Origin: Blautia wexlerae DSM 19850
GTDB lineage: Bacteria; Bacillota; Clostridia; Lachnospirales; Lachnospiraceae
Direction of reading: 5' to 3'
Assembly (NCBI RefSeq): GCF_025148125.1
Contig: NZ_CP102267.1
Coordinates: 35,001-99,000, forward strand
Length of the DNA stretch: 64,000 nucleotides
Part shown: positions 42,810-51,735 of the stretch, piece after piece
How positions within the stretch are numbered: position 1 is the stretch's first letter
Layout: every line of letters starts with the position of its first letter
Translations under genes and position numbers: made by a program
The notes under the pieces: generated by a model
Database searches by the model: none
The model's input: only the letters and a program-made list of their open reading frames with translations
What the model was told of the DNA's origin: nothing

Positions 42810-42912
42810 ACAGATATTAAGAGATTTTCCGGGCGGGATATACACAAAAAGCCGGAATATCTGAAAGCTATTGTAAAAGAATATCTGAAAAGTAAAAGGA
42901 GAGGTACGAATC

Positions 42913-43605
42913 ATGCTGGAGAAATTAAAAGAGGAAGTTTACAAAGCAAACATGGATCTTCCAAAATACGGACTTGTTACATTTACATGGGGAAATGTAA
43001 GCGGAATCGACAGAGAATCAGGACTTTTTGTCATCAAACCAAGTGGAGTTGATTATGATCTGCTGACACCGGATGATATGGTTGTTGTAGACCTGAATGG
43101 AAATAAGGTAGAAGGAAAATACAATCCATCTTCTGATACAGCAACTCATGTAGAACTGTACAAAGCATTCCCGAATATCGGAGGAGTTGTACATACACAT
43201 TCTTCATGGGCAACAAGCTGGGCACAGGCCGGAAGAGCAATCCCATGTTATGGAACCACACATGCAGATTATATTTATGGTGAAGTTCCATGTGCACGCT
43301 GCCTGGAAGGCAAGGAATTTGAAGAATATGAGAAAAACACAGGACTTCTGATCGTAGACCTGTTTAAGGACAAAGATTATGAAGCAGTACCTGCAGTACT
43401 TTGCAAAAACCATGGACCATTTGCATGGGGCAAGGATGCTCATGAAGCAGTACATAATGCAGTTGTTCTTGAGGAAGTTGCCAAGATGGCATCCCGCTGT
43501 GAACTGATCAATCCACAGGTAAAACCTGCACCACAGGATCTGCAGGATAAGCACTACTTCAGAAAACATGGTGCAAATGCATATTATGGACAGGGAAATA
43601 AATAA
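42913..43605 (+). CDS. araD: L-ribulose-5-phosphate 4-epimerase
   Basis: 230 aa class II aldolase-fold epimerase. [24 protein letters not shown], the metal ligands in [29 protein letters not shown], and NHGPFAWG identify AraD rather than FucA. It converts L-ribulose-5-phosphate to D-xylulose-5-phosphate in arabinose use. AAAAGGAGAGG lies before the ATG. It follows the rhaD gene but has its own promoter/operator about 100 bp upstream. The leader also contains a short unlikely reading frame. Confidence 0.93.
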   Translation: MLEKLKEEVYKANMDLPKYGLVTFTWGNVSGIDRESGLFVIKPSGVDYDLLTPDDMVVVDLNGNKVEGKYNPSSDTATHVELYKAFPNIGGVVHTHSSWATSWAQAGRAIPCYGTTHADYIYGEVPCARCLEGKEFEEYEKNTGLLIVDLFKDKDYEAVPAVLCKNHGPFAWGKDAHEAVHNAVVLEEVAKMASRCELINPQVKPAPQDLQDKHYFRKHGANAYYGQGNK

Positions 43606-43649
43606 TTGCTGATCTGAAAATAAAAGATATGAACTTGTTAAAGATATAA

Positions 43650-43699
43650 AAAATCTCCCGGATAAGAGTAAGCGCTTCTCTTATCCGGGAGATTTTTTG
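43650..43699 (+). terminator. terminator after araD
   Basis: AAAATCTCCCGGATAAGAG / CTCTTATCCGGGAGATTTTTT, a nearly perfect long stem with a 9-nt loop. Confidence 0.94.
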
Positions 43700-44025
43700 T
43701 AGCAGAAGAAACAAGGAAAATTCTTCTGCCATATTGCAGAAAGTCCGGGCAATTTTCTGCAACTTTATCGAAGGAGGAGAACGTTTCAGGGCAGACCGTT
43801 AGCATGAATGCAAAAGATGTCATGATCCTTGAAAGATAATAACAGCTGAACTTTAATATTGTATGGTTCGTTTAATTTGCAGTAAACGGGACAGCAACAT
43901 TTTATTTTGCACCTTAACAATTACATATATTTACCTTATAATGAACTCATAAGAAAATGCAAGAAATTAGGTTGATATACCGGAATAGTAACAGTAAGGA
44001 TTTCAGACAACCGGAGGAAATGCAT
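43700..44025. other. intergenic region before the duplicated membrane protein gene
   Basis: No gene is supported. An inverted repeat AGCAGAAGAA...TTCTTCTGC (43702-43731) is seen. A GGAGGAG at 43773 is followed only by a very short frame, and a 61-codon minus-strand frame has no ribosome binding site. Possibly remnants of a lost gene. Confidence 0.5.
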
Positions 44026-45252
44026 ATGAAAGAGCAGCAGGAAAAAATAAGAGTATTAGATCCACATATAATACTGATATTATTTATATCAGCGTTTGTA
44101 TTCGGCATAGGAATTCTGATGATTTTCCTGGAAAGAAAGGAGATAAGAACAGAGGGATATGAATTTATAATTTTTAGTGTGGAAATATTAATGTTGCTGT
44201 TAATCTTGTATTATATGAGAACTGTTGTGCTGAGCAGAGAAGGCTGTACGGTATCCTGGCTGTTTTGGAAGAGAAATTATAAATGGGAAGAGCTTGCTGT
44301 TATCAGAGAGGATGTCTGGTATACATATGGTAAAGGAGGGAGCATACGTTATCAGGGGATTGTATTTTCCAAATATGCAGTAAATAAGAAGAAAAAGAAA
44401 TATACTACCAGGATGATCGTTGATGCGTTTCCGCTTTCAGATTGTTTTTACATTACTTTTGATGAACATGGCAATGTTTTTTCTTATAAATTAGAAAAAG
44501 GAAAAAAGCAAGTTATTAGAAAAATGTACGTAAATGTTCGTGAAAAAATGAAGGAATGGGGAGTGGAGGCAGAAAAAGGAGAGGGAATAAAAGAAGAAGA
44601 AAAACAAAGACAATATGATGAAATGATAGAATTGAGGAGGCAACAAAGAAAAAAAATTCAAAGCAAAGGAGCAGACTGTACAAATTTAAAAGAATATCAG
44701 CAAGAAGTAATAAAGATCAGAGATTTTTTGCAGATAACCATGGTAATACTTATTACGGTACTGCTTATTTGGACAGGGCTGTCTGCTGAAGAGGGAGAAA
44801 GAATTCCAATATTGATTCTTGAGTTTTTGATTGATGTACCATTATTGTTTTTCTCTTCAAAAGTCGTAACATTAAGTAAAGAAGGCTGCAAAATATCGTA
44901 TCTGTTTTTCAAAAAAATGTATAAATGGGAAGAACTTGAAATTATACGTGAAGATTATTTTCCAAGTTTCCGAGACAGGAGAAGCAGAGGGATTGTTTTT
45001 TCTAAAAGAAAAAAGAATAAAGCAGGATATATATATACAACACGGGAAATTGTAGGATCAGGTCATATTTTAGAGTGTTTTTATATTGTTCTTGATGCAG
45101 ATGGAAATATACATTTATATAAGCGTCTGGCAGCAAAGGATGGCAAAACAAAACTGAGAAAAGTAGCTGTAAATATTCCCCAAAAATTAGCGGAATGGGG
45201 AGTAGAAATGGAAAAAATGATGAAATATACAGGAGGAACTTATGATTTATAA
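44026..45252 (+). CDS. membrane protein with tandemly duplicated two-helix plus soluble domain
   Basis: 408 aa, no family recognised. Each half has two membrane segments (first LILFISAFVFGIGILMIFL and FIIFSVEILMLLLILYYM; second ITMVILITVLLIWTGL and IPILILEFLIDVPLLFF) followed by a soluble beta-rich domain. The domains match closely: LSREGCTVSWLFWKRNYKWEEL with LSKEGCKISYLFFKKMYKWEEL, then IREDVW/IREDYF, GIVFSK in both, YTTR in both, and CFYITFDEHGN with CFYIVLDADGN. Both end in WGVE. The unit resembles small PH-like membrane-bound domains. A charged linker (about 185-230) joins the halves. The start at 44026 has GGAGG 8 nt upstream. It overlaps the esterase start by 11 bases. Confidence 0.72.
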   Translation: MKEQQEKIRVLDPHIILILFISAFVFGIGILMIFLERKEIRTEGYEFIIFSVEILMLLLILYYMRTVVLSREGCTVSWLFWKRNYKWEELAVIREDVWYTYGKGGSIRYQGIVFSKYAVNKKKKKYTTRMIVDAFPLSDCFYITFDEHGNVFSYKLEKGKKQVIRKMYVNVREKMKEWGVEAEKGEGIKEEEKQRQYDEMIELRRQQRKKIQSKGADCTNLKEYQQEVIKIRDFLQITMVILITVLLIWTGLSAEEGERIPILILEFLIDVPLLFFSSKVVTLSKEGCKISYLFFKKMYKWEELEIIREDYFPSFRDRRSRGIVFSKRKKNKAGYIYTTREIVGSGHILECFYIVLDADGNIHLYKRLAAKDGKTKLRKVAVNIPQKLAEWGVEMEKMMKYTGGTYDL

Positions 45253-46060
45253 GAAGATTGAAATTGCAGTAGACGGATATAAAGAAACTGCAGATTTATA
45301 CACTTATTTTCTGGATAATTCCATTGAAATGCATATCAACAGAAAGCGTCCGGTAGTTGTGATCTGCCCGGGAGGCGGGTATGCTATGACTTCTGACAGA
45401 GAAGCAGAACCAATCGCCATGCAGTATCTGGCAAGGGGATATCATGCAGTGATCCTGCGCTATAGCGTAGAACCTGCCAGATATCCACTGGCACTCTTGC
45501 AGCTTGCGAAGTCTGTTGCTTTTTTAAGAAAAAATGCTGCAGAGTTTCATATTGATACGAATAAAATTGTTCTGCAGGGCTTTTCCGCAGGTGGTCATCT
45601 GGCAGCAAGTCTGGGTGTTTTCTGGAAGAAAGATTTTATTGCACAGACACTTGGGGTAACTTCTGATATGGTGAAACCAAATGGTATGATCTTAAGTTAT
45701 CCGGTGATCACTTCCGGTGAGTTTGCACATACAGGTTCCTTTGAATGTCTGCTTGGAGAGGATTATAATGATCTGGATAAACGAAAAGAACAGTCCCTGG
45801 AATTCCAGGTATCCAGAGATACACCGCCAACATTCCTGTGGCATACAGTGACGGATGACTGTGTTCCTGTAGAGAATTCTCTGTTGTTTTTTAACGCACT
45901 GCGTAAATTGGAAATACCTGTAGAGATGCATCTTTATCCGGTTGGCGGACATGGACTGAGTCTTGCAAATGAAGAGACAAGCTATGAAGACGGAGGCTGC
46001 GTGCAGAAAGAGTGCCAGTCCTGGATAGAACTGGCGTGCAAGTGGATGCAGAATATATAA
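45242..46060 (+). CDS. alpha/beta-hydrolase, acetyl-esterase-like
   Basis: 272 aa. The oxyanion motif is ICPGGGYAMTSDREAEPIA, the nucleophile elbow is QGFSAGGHLAAS, the acid is near VTDDCVPVENS and the His is in PVGGHGLSLA. It resembles the cytoplasmic esterases (Axe/BD-FAE type) that deacetylate xylo-oligosaccharides or similar sugars. There is no signal peptide. AGGAGGAAC precedes the ATG, which overlaps the end of the preceding membrane-protein gene, so the two are co-transcribed. Confidence 0.88.
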   Translation: MIYKKIEIAVDGYKETADLYTYFLDNSIEMHINRKRPVVVICPGGGYAMTSDREAEPIAMQYLARGYHAVILRYSVEPARYPLALLQLAKSVAFLRKNAAEFHIDTNKIVLQGFSAGGHLAASLGVFWKKDFIAQTLGVTSDMVKPNGMILSYPVITSGEFAHTGSFECLLGEDYNDLDKRKEQSLEFQVSRDTPPTFLWHTVTDDCVPVENSLLFFNALRKLEIPVEMHLYPVGGHGLSLANEETSYEDGGCVQKECQSWIELACKWMQNI

Positions 46061-46161
46061 TACACGATAAAGAATCTGTCTGAGTGTATGTGAAATCGAG
46101 TTGGAATAAAATACATTCTGATCTATAGTGAACAGTAACGTAAAATAAGATAATAAAAAAT

Positions 46162-46194
46162 AATAAGGCGGCATTGTGCCGCCTTTATTATTTA
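46162..46194 (+). terminator. terminator after the esterase gene
   Basis: AATAAGGCGGCA / TGCCGCCTTTATT with a 3-nt loop, followed by ATTTATG. Confidence 0.85.
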
Positions 46195-46295
46195 TGTTAT
46201 ACTGAAATATAAAGCTAATGTCAGAGGATGATGAAAGTATAGTATATTTTTAATTTTCTTTAAAAAGATACTATCACAACAGAAATGGAGATTAT

Positions 46296-47135
46296 ATGAT
46301 AGAGTTAGGAAAAAAACAGAAATTAACAGTAGTGAAGTCCGTAGATTTTGGTGTATATCTGGGTGAGGATATGCAGGCAGATGCAAAGAACCGTGTTCTT
46401 CTTCCGTCCAGACAGGTTCCGGAAGGAACAAAGGAAGGCGACAGCATTGAAGCATTTATCTACAAGGATTCTCAGGATCGTCTTATTGCAACAACAAAAG
46501 AACCGAAGCTTCAGGTAGGTCAGACAGCAGTTCTGAAAGTCTCTCAGGTAACAAGGATTGGTGCATTCCTTGACTGGGGACTGGAGAAAGACCTTCTGCT
46601 TCCATATCATGAACAGACTCTGAAAGTAAGAGAGGGAGAAGATGTGCTGGTAGCACTCTATATTGACAAGAGCAGTCGTCTCTGCGCAACTATGAAGGTT
46701 TATCATTATCTTTCCACCAGAACTCCTTATGTAGTGGGAGATATGGTGAAGGGCCGTGTTTATGAGATCAGCGACAGATTCGGTGTATTTGTGGCAGTTG
46801 ATGATAAATATTCTGCACTGATCCCTGCAAGAGAAGCCAAGGGAAAATACCGTCCGGGCAAGATTCTGGAACTGCGTGTCAGCGAAGTAAAAGAAGACGG
46901 AAAAATGAACGTCACAGATCGTCAGAAAGCATATCTTCAGATCAATGAGGATGCGGAGAATGTCCTTGAAGTAATCAATGAATTTGCAGGTGTTCTTCCA
47001 TTTGATGACAAGGCATCACCGGAAGTGATCCAGCGAGAATTTGGTCTGAGTAAGGGAGCATTTAAACGTGCCATTGGCCATCTGATGAAGGAAGGCAAAG
47101 TAGAGATTAAGGACAAGAGAATCTACGCGAAATAA
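46296..47135 (+). CDS. cvfB: CvfB-like S1-domain RNA-binding protein
   Basis: 279 aa with three or four S1-like OB domains and a C-terminal winged helix, the CvfB layout. S1 patterns: VVKSVDFGVYLGED, VTRIGAFLDWGLEKDLLLPYHEQ and ISDRFGVFVAVDDKYSALIPARE. The winged helix is at about 230-279 (ASPEVIQREFGLSKGAFKRAIGHLMKEG). CvfB binds RNA and affects virulence factor expression in Staphylococcus; its general role in Firmicutes is unclear. AAATGGAG serves as SD. It is 58 bp upstream of dnaE and probably co-transcribed. Confidence 0.9.
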   Translation: MIELGKKQKLTVVKSVDFGVYLGEDMQADAKNRVLLPSRQVPEGTKEGDSIEAFIYKDSQDRLIATTKEPKLQVGQTAVLKVSQVTRIGAFLDWGLEKDLLLPYHEQTLKVREGEDVLVALYIDKSSRLCATMKVYHYLSTRTPYVVGDMVKGRVYEISDRFGVFVAVDDKYSALIPAREAKGKYRPGKILELRVSEVKEDGKMNVTDRQKAYLQINEDAENVLEVINEFAGVLPFDDKASPEVIQREFGLSKGAFKRAIGHLMKEGKVEIKDKRIYAK

Positions 47136-47193
47136 TAACAGTAAAAATATACTGCGATAAAATTGCAGATATTAGAACAGGAGAGAAATAGAG

Positions 47194-50100
47194 TTGGAGT
47201 TTACACATCTTCACGTCCATACAGAATACAGTCTGCTGGATGGTTCCAATAAGATAAAAGAATATGTAGCCCGTGTCAAAGAACTTGGCATGGACAGTGC
47301 GGCGATCACAGATCATGGAGTCATGTACGGTGTGATTGATTTTTATCGTGCAGCAAGGGCCGAGGGAATCAATCCTATTTTGGGATGTGAGGTATATGTA
47401 GCTCCCGGTTCCAGATTTGACCGTGAAGCAGGAAGCGGCGAAGACAGATATTACCACCTGGTTCTTCTGGCAGAGAATAATCAGGGTTATGCAAATCTGA
47501 TGAAAATTGTGTCCAAGGGTTTTACAGAAGGATTCTATTATAAACCGCGAGTAGATCTTGCGGTATTAAAAGAGTACCATGAAGGGATTATTGCCTTAAG
47601 TGCCTGCCTTGCAGGTGAGGTTGCCAGATATCTTCAGAGAGGCATGTATGAGGATGCAAAGGCAGCAGCTCTTCGTTATCAGGATATTTTTGGAAAAGGC
47701 AATTTCTTCCTGGAGTTACAGGATCATGGAATTCCTGCGCAGAGACTGGTAAATCAGGAACTTCTCCGTATGCACGAAGAAACAGGGATTGACCTTGTTA
47801 CAACCAATGATGTGCATTATACAAGGGCGGAGGATGCTGATCCTCATGATATTCTTCTCTGTCTGCAGACAAACAAGAAACTGGCAGACGAGGACAGAAT
47901 GCGTTATGAGGGCGGCCAGTATTATGTGAAATCCCCGGAAGAAATGGCAGAACTTTTCCCATATGCTTTGGAGGCCCTGGAGAATACTCATAAGATTGCA
48001 CAGAGATGTCATGTTGAGATTGAATTTGGCGTGACCAAGCTTCCAAGATTCGATGTGCCGGATGGTCTTACATCCTGGGAATATCTGAACAAGCTATGCT
48101 TCGAGGGACTGGAGGAACGTTATCAGCCGGTTACAGAGGAATTAAAAGCTCGTCTGAATTACGAATTATCTACTATAAAAAATATGGGCTACGTGGATTA
48201 CTTCCTTATAGTATGGGATTTTATTAAATATGCCCGCGATCATGACATTATGGTAGGACCGGGACGTGGCTCTGCAGCGGGAAGTCTGGTTGCTTATACC
48301 TTGGGCATCACACAGCTTGATCCTATTCGCTATGATCTGCTCTTTGAGCGATTTCTGAATCCGGAACGAGTATCTATGCCTGATATTGACGTTGACTTCT
48401 GCTTCGAAAGAAGGCAGGAGGTTATTGAATATGTCCGCCGTAAATATGGGGATGATTGTGTGGTTCAGATCGTTACTTTTGGTACGCTGGCAGCCCGTGG
48501 TGTGATCCGGGATGTGGGCCGTGTACTGGATATGCCTTATGCACAGGTGGATTCCATTGCGAAAATGATCCCGCAGGAATTAAATATTACTATAGATAAA
48601 GCCCTTACTATGAACCCTGAGCTGAAAAAAGCATATGAAGAGCAGGATGAAGTTCATTATCTGATTGATATGGCAAGACGTCTGGAGGGACTTCCCAGAC
48701 ATACCTCCATGCATGCGGCAGGTGTTGTTATCAGCCAGAAGGACGTATCAGAATATGTACCGCTTTCCAGAGCATCAGACGGGTCTATTGTCACTCAGTT
48801 TACCATGACAACACTGGAAGAATTGGGACTTTTGAAAATGGACTTCCTGGGACTTCGTACTCTGACTGTGATCCAGAATGCAGTAAAGCTGATCCAGAAG
48901 GATGCAGGAGTGACTCTGGATATGCAGAAGATTAATTATGATGATAAAAAGGTTTTGGATTCCCTTGGCACCGGTCGTTCTGATGGTGTATTTCAGCTTG
49001 AAAGTGCGGGAATGAAAAACTTCATGAAGGAACTGAAGCCTCAGAGTCTGGAAGATGTGATCGCAGGAATTTCTCTTTACCGCCCGGGCCCCATGGATTT
49101 TATCCCTCAGTATATCCGGGGCAAAAACCGTCCGGATACCATCCGTTACGACTGCCCTCAGCTGGAGCCAATCCTGAAGCCTACTTATGGGTGTATTGTC
49201 TATCAGGAACAGGTTATGCAGATCGTTCGTAACCTGGCAGGTTATACTCTGGGCCGAAGCGACCTGGTGCGCCGTGCAATGTCCAAAAAGAAGGCCTCTG
49301 TCATGGAAAAGGAGCGCCAGAACTTTGTTTATGGAAATGAAGCGGAGGGAGTTCCCGGATGTATTGCAAATGGAATTGATGAGGCAACGGCAAATAAAAT
49401 ATATGATGAAATGATTGATTTTGCCAAATATGCTTTTAATAAGTCCCATGCAGCAGCCTATGCAGTTGTTTCCTATCAGACTGCATATCTGAAATATTAC
49501 TATCCTGTGGAATTTATGGCCGCATTAATGACATCGGTTATTGATTTTCCCAATAAGGTTGCAGAATATATTCTGGTCTGCAGACAGATGGGGATTAAGA
49601 TCCTGCCGCCGGATGTGAACTGTGGAATGTACGGATTCTCTGTAGATAACGGTGCGATCCGATATGGTCTGTCCGCTATAAAGAGTGTGGGACGTCCGGT
49701 TATTGAAAGCCTGGTAAGAGAGAGGGAAGAGAACGGACAATATCGTTCCCTGAAGGATTTTATGGAACGAAACTCTCCGCAGATGAATAAGCGAGCAGTA
49801 GAAAACTTTATCAAAGCAGGTGCGCTGGATTGCCTGGATGGTAACCGCCGCCAGAAAATGCTGGTTTATCAGAAGATTTCCGACAACATCAGTCTGGAGA
49901 AGAAGAATTCACTGGCCGGACAGATGAGTCTTTTTGATCTGGTAAGCGAGGAGGACAAGAAAGAATTTGAAATCCGTATGCCCGATGTGGAGGAATTCGG
50001 AAAAGAGGAACTTCTGGGATATGAGAAGGAAGTTCTGGGAATCTACCTCAGTGGTCATCCTCTGGAAAATTACCGGGAAATGATGGAGAAAACCATTTCT

Positions 50101-50661
50101 GCGAAAACCTCTGATTTTCAGCAGGATGAAGAAACAAATCTTCCGAAAGTCATGGATGGTCAGAAAGTAATTATCGGTGGAATGATTACGGATAAAACCA
50201 TCAAATATACAAAGAATAATAAGGTTATGGCATTCCTCACAGTGGAGGATCTGGTAGGAACAGTGGAGGTAGTTGTGTTCCCCAGAGATTATGAGAAAAG
50301 TCAGCAGTTCCTGAATGAAGAAGGCAGAGTATTTATTCAGGGCAGAGTATCTGCAGAGGACGATCGCGCCAGTAAACTGATCCTTGAAAAAATCCGTCCC
50401 TTTGACAATATGCCAAGGGAAATCTGGATACAGTTTGACAATAAAGAAAGCTACACACAGCAATCTCAGGAACTGCTTGCAGACCTCAGACGTTCACCGG
50501 GTGACAGTGCTGTTGTGATCTACCTGAAAGACGTAAAGGCCATAAAGAAGCTTCCGATTGGATATCATGCACAAATTCAGGACTCATGGCTGAATTATAT
50601 GTACGAAAAATATGGTAAAACCAATGTTAAAGTTGTAGAAAGAGGATTGAAAAACTTATAG
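47194..50661 (+). CDS. dnaE: DNA polymerase III alpha subunit (DnaE)
   Basis: 1155 aa, the DnaE type without a proofreading exonuclease insertion. An N-terminal PHP domain (HLHVHTEYSLLDG, AITDHGVMYG) is followed by the palm with catalytic aspartates in MPDIDVDF. Then come NKSHAAAYAVVSYQTAYLKYYYPVEFMAALM, helix-hairpin-helix, and an OB domain (VIIGGMITDKTIKYTKNNKVMAFLTVEDLVG). In Firmicutes DnaE extends primers and works with PolC. The start is a TTG at 47194 with AGGAGAG upstream; the protein then begins with the family-standard FTHLHVHTEYS, so no later start fits. Confidence 0.96.
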   Translation: MEFTHLHVHTEYSLLDGSNKIKEYVARVKELGMDSAAITDHGVMYGVIDFYRAARAEGINPILGCEVYVAPGSRFDREAGSGEDRYYHLVLLAENNQGYANLMKIVSKGFTEGFYYKPRVDLAVLKEYHEGIIALSACLAGEVARYLQRGMYEDAKAAALRYQDIFGKGNFFLELQDHGIPAQRLVNQELLRMHEETGIDLVTTNDVHYTRAEDADPHDILLCLQTNKKLADEDRMRYEGGQYYVKSPEEMAELFPYALEALENTHKIAQRCHVEIEFGVTKLPRFDVPDGLTSWEYLNKLCFEGLEERYQPVTEELKARLNYELSTIKNMGYVDYFLIVWDFIKYARDHDIMVGPGRGSAAGSLVAYTLGITQLDPIRYDLLFERFLNPERVSMPDIDVDFCFERRQEVIEYVRRKYGDDCVVQIVTFGTLAARGVIRDVGRVLDMPYAQVDSIAKMIPQELNITIDKALTMNPELKKAYEEQDEVHYLIDMARRLEGLPRHTSMHAAGVVISQKDVSEYVPLSRASDGSIVTQFTMTTLEELGLLKMDFLGLRTLTVIQNAVKLIQKDAGVTLDMQKINYDDKKVLDSLGTGRSDGVFQLESAGMKNFMKELKPQSLEDVIAGISLYRPGPMDFIPQYIRGKNRPDTIRYDCPQLEPILKPTYGCIVYQEQVMQIVRNLAGYTLGRSDLVRRAMSKKKASVMEKERQNFVYGNEAEGVPGCIANGIDEATANKIYDEMIDFAKYAFNKSHAAAYAVVSYQTAYLKYYYPVEFMAALMTSVIDFPNKVAEYILVCRQMGIKILPPDVNCGMYGFSVDNGAIRYGLSAIKSVGRPVIESLVREREENGQYRSLKDFMERNSPQMNKRAVENFIKAGALDCLDGNRRQKMLVYQKISDNISLEKKNSLAGQMSLFDLVSEEDKKEFEIRMPDVEEFGKEELLGYEKEVLGIYLSGHPLENYREMMEKTISAKTSDFQQDEETNLPKVMDGQKVIIGGMITDKTIKYTKNNKVMAFLTVEDLVGTVEVVVFPRDYEKSQQFLNEEGRVFIQGRVSAEDDRASKLILEKIRPFDNMPREIWIQFDNKESYTQQSQELLADLRRSPGDSAVVIYLKDVKAIKKLPIGYHAQIQDSWLNYMYEKYGKTNVKVVERGLKNL

Positions 50662-50733
50662 AAATGCGCTAAACTATACCCGGATATGTGTATAGTAAAA
50701 ATGAGATAGATTCAGAAGATGGAGGAAGAAAAG

Positions 50734-51732
50734 ATGGCAGAAAACAAGATAAAAACCATTGGTGTCCTTACCAGCGGTGGTGACGCACCTGGAATGAATG
50801 CTGCAATTCGTGCAGTTGTCAGAAGAGGTTTAAGCAATGGATTAAATGTAAAAGGTATTCTGAAAGGATACAATGGTCTGTTAAACGAAGAGATTATTGA
50901 CATGAGCGCAAAAGATGTATCTGATACAATCGAGCGTGGAGGTACAATCCTTTATACAGCACGTTGTGCAGAATTCCGTACAGAAGAAGGCCAGAAACGT
51001 GGAGCAGAGATCTGCAGAAAACATGGAATCGACGGACTTGTTGTCATCGGTGGTGACGGATCCTTCGCAGGTGCTCAGAAGCTTGCGAATCTCGGAATCA
51101 ATACAATCGGTCTTCCCGGAACAATCGACCTTGACATTGCATGTACAGAATATACCATCGGATTTGATACAGCTGTAAACACAGCAATGGAAGCAATTGA
51201 TAAAGTACGTGATACTTCCACTTCTCATGAGAGATGCAGTATCATCGAGGTTATGGGACGTGGTGCAGGATATATTGCTCTGTGGTGCGGTATTGCCAAC
51301 GGTGCTGAGGACGTTCTGGTTCCTGAAAAATATGACTATGATGAGCAGAAGCTGATCAATAACATTATCGAGAGTCGTAAGAAAGGCAAAAAGCATCACA
51401 TCATCATCAATGCAGAAGGTATCGGTCATTCTGAAGCAATGGCAAAACGTATCGAAGCTGCCACAGGTATCGAAACACGTGCTACAATCCTTGGACACAT
51501 GCAGCGTGGTGGAAGCCCGACATGTAAAGACCGTGTATATGCATCTATGATGGGTGCCCTGGCTGTAGACCTTCTTGTTGCAGGCAAGACATGCCGCGTT
51601 GTCGGATATCGTCACGGTGAATTCGTAGACTTCGATATCAATGAAGCACTTGCTATGCAGAAAGGTATCTCTGATTACCAGTGGGAAGTATGCCAGTCAC
51701 TTTCTCATAACTATGATAAAAACAACAAATAA
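50734..51732 (+). CDS. pfkA: 6-phosphofructokinase
   Basis: 332 aa. TIGVLTSGGDAPGMNAAIRAV and GGDGSFAGAQKLAN (ATP-type Gly), with the catalytic loop PGTIDLDIACTEYTIGFDTA. Here the usual TIDND has Leu instead of Asn, while both Asp residues remain. EVMGRGAGYIA and GHMQRGGSPT follow. It phosphorylates fructose-6-phosphate in glycolysis. GGAGGAAG sits before the ATG at 50734; an ATG 15 bases upstream overlaps that SD. The K+ uptake gene follows 3 bases after the stop. Confidence 0.95.
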   Translation: MAENKIKTIGVLTSGGDAPGMNAAIRAVVRRGLSNGLNVKGILKGYNGLLNEEIIDMSAKDVSDTIERGGTILYTARCAEFRTEEGQKRGAEICRKHGIDGLVVIGGDGSFAGAQKLANLGINTIGLPGTIDLDIACTEYTIGFDTAVNTAMEAIDKVRDTSTSHERCSIIEVMGRGAGYIALWCGIANGAEDVLVPEKYDYDEQKLINNIIESRKKGKKHHIIINAEGIGHSEAMAKRIEAATGIETRATILGHMQRGGSPTCKDRVYASMMGALAVDLLVAGKTCRVVGYRHGEFVDFDINEALAMQKGISDYQWEVCQSLSHNYDKNNK

Positions 51733-51735
51733 CAA

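Noticed and set aside
43638..43823. 61-codon minus-strand frame between araD and the duplicated membrane protein gene
   Set aside because: No ribosome binding site and no recognisable family; it crosses the strong araD terminator.
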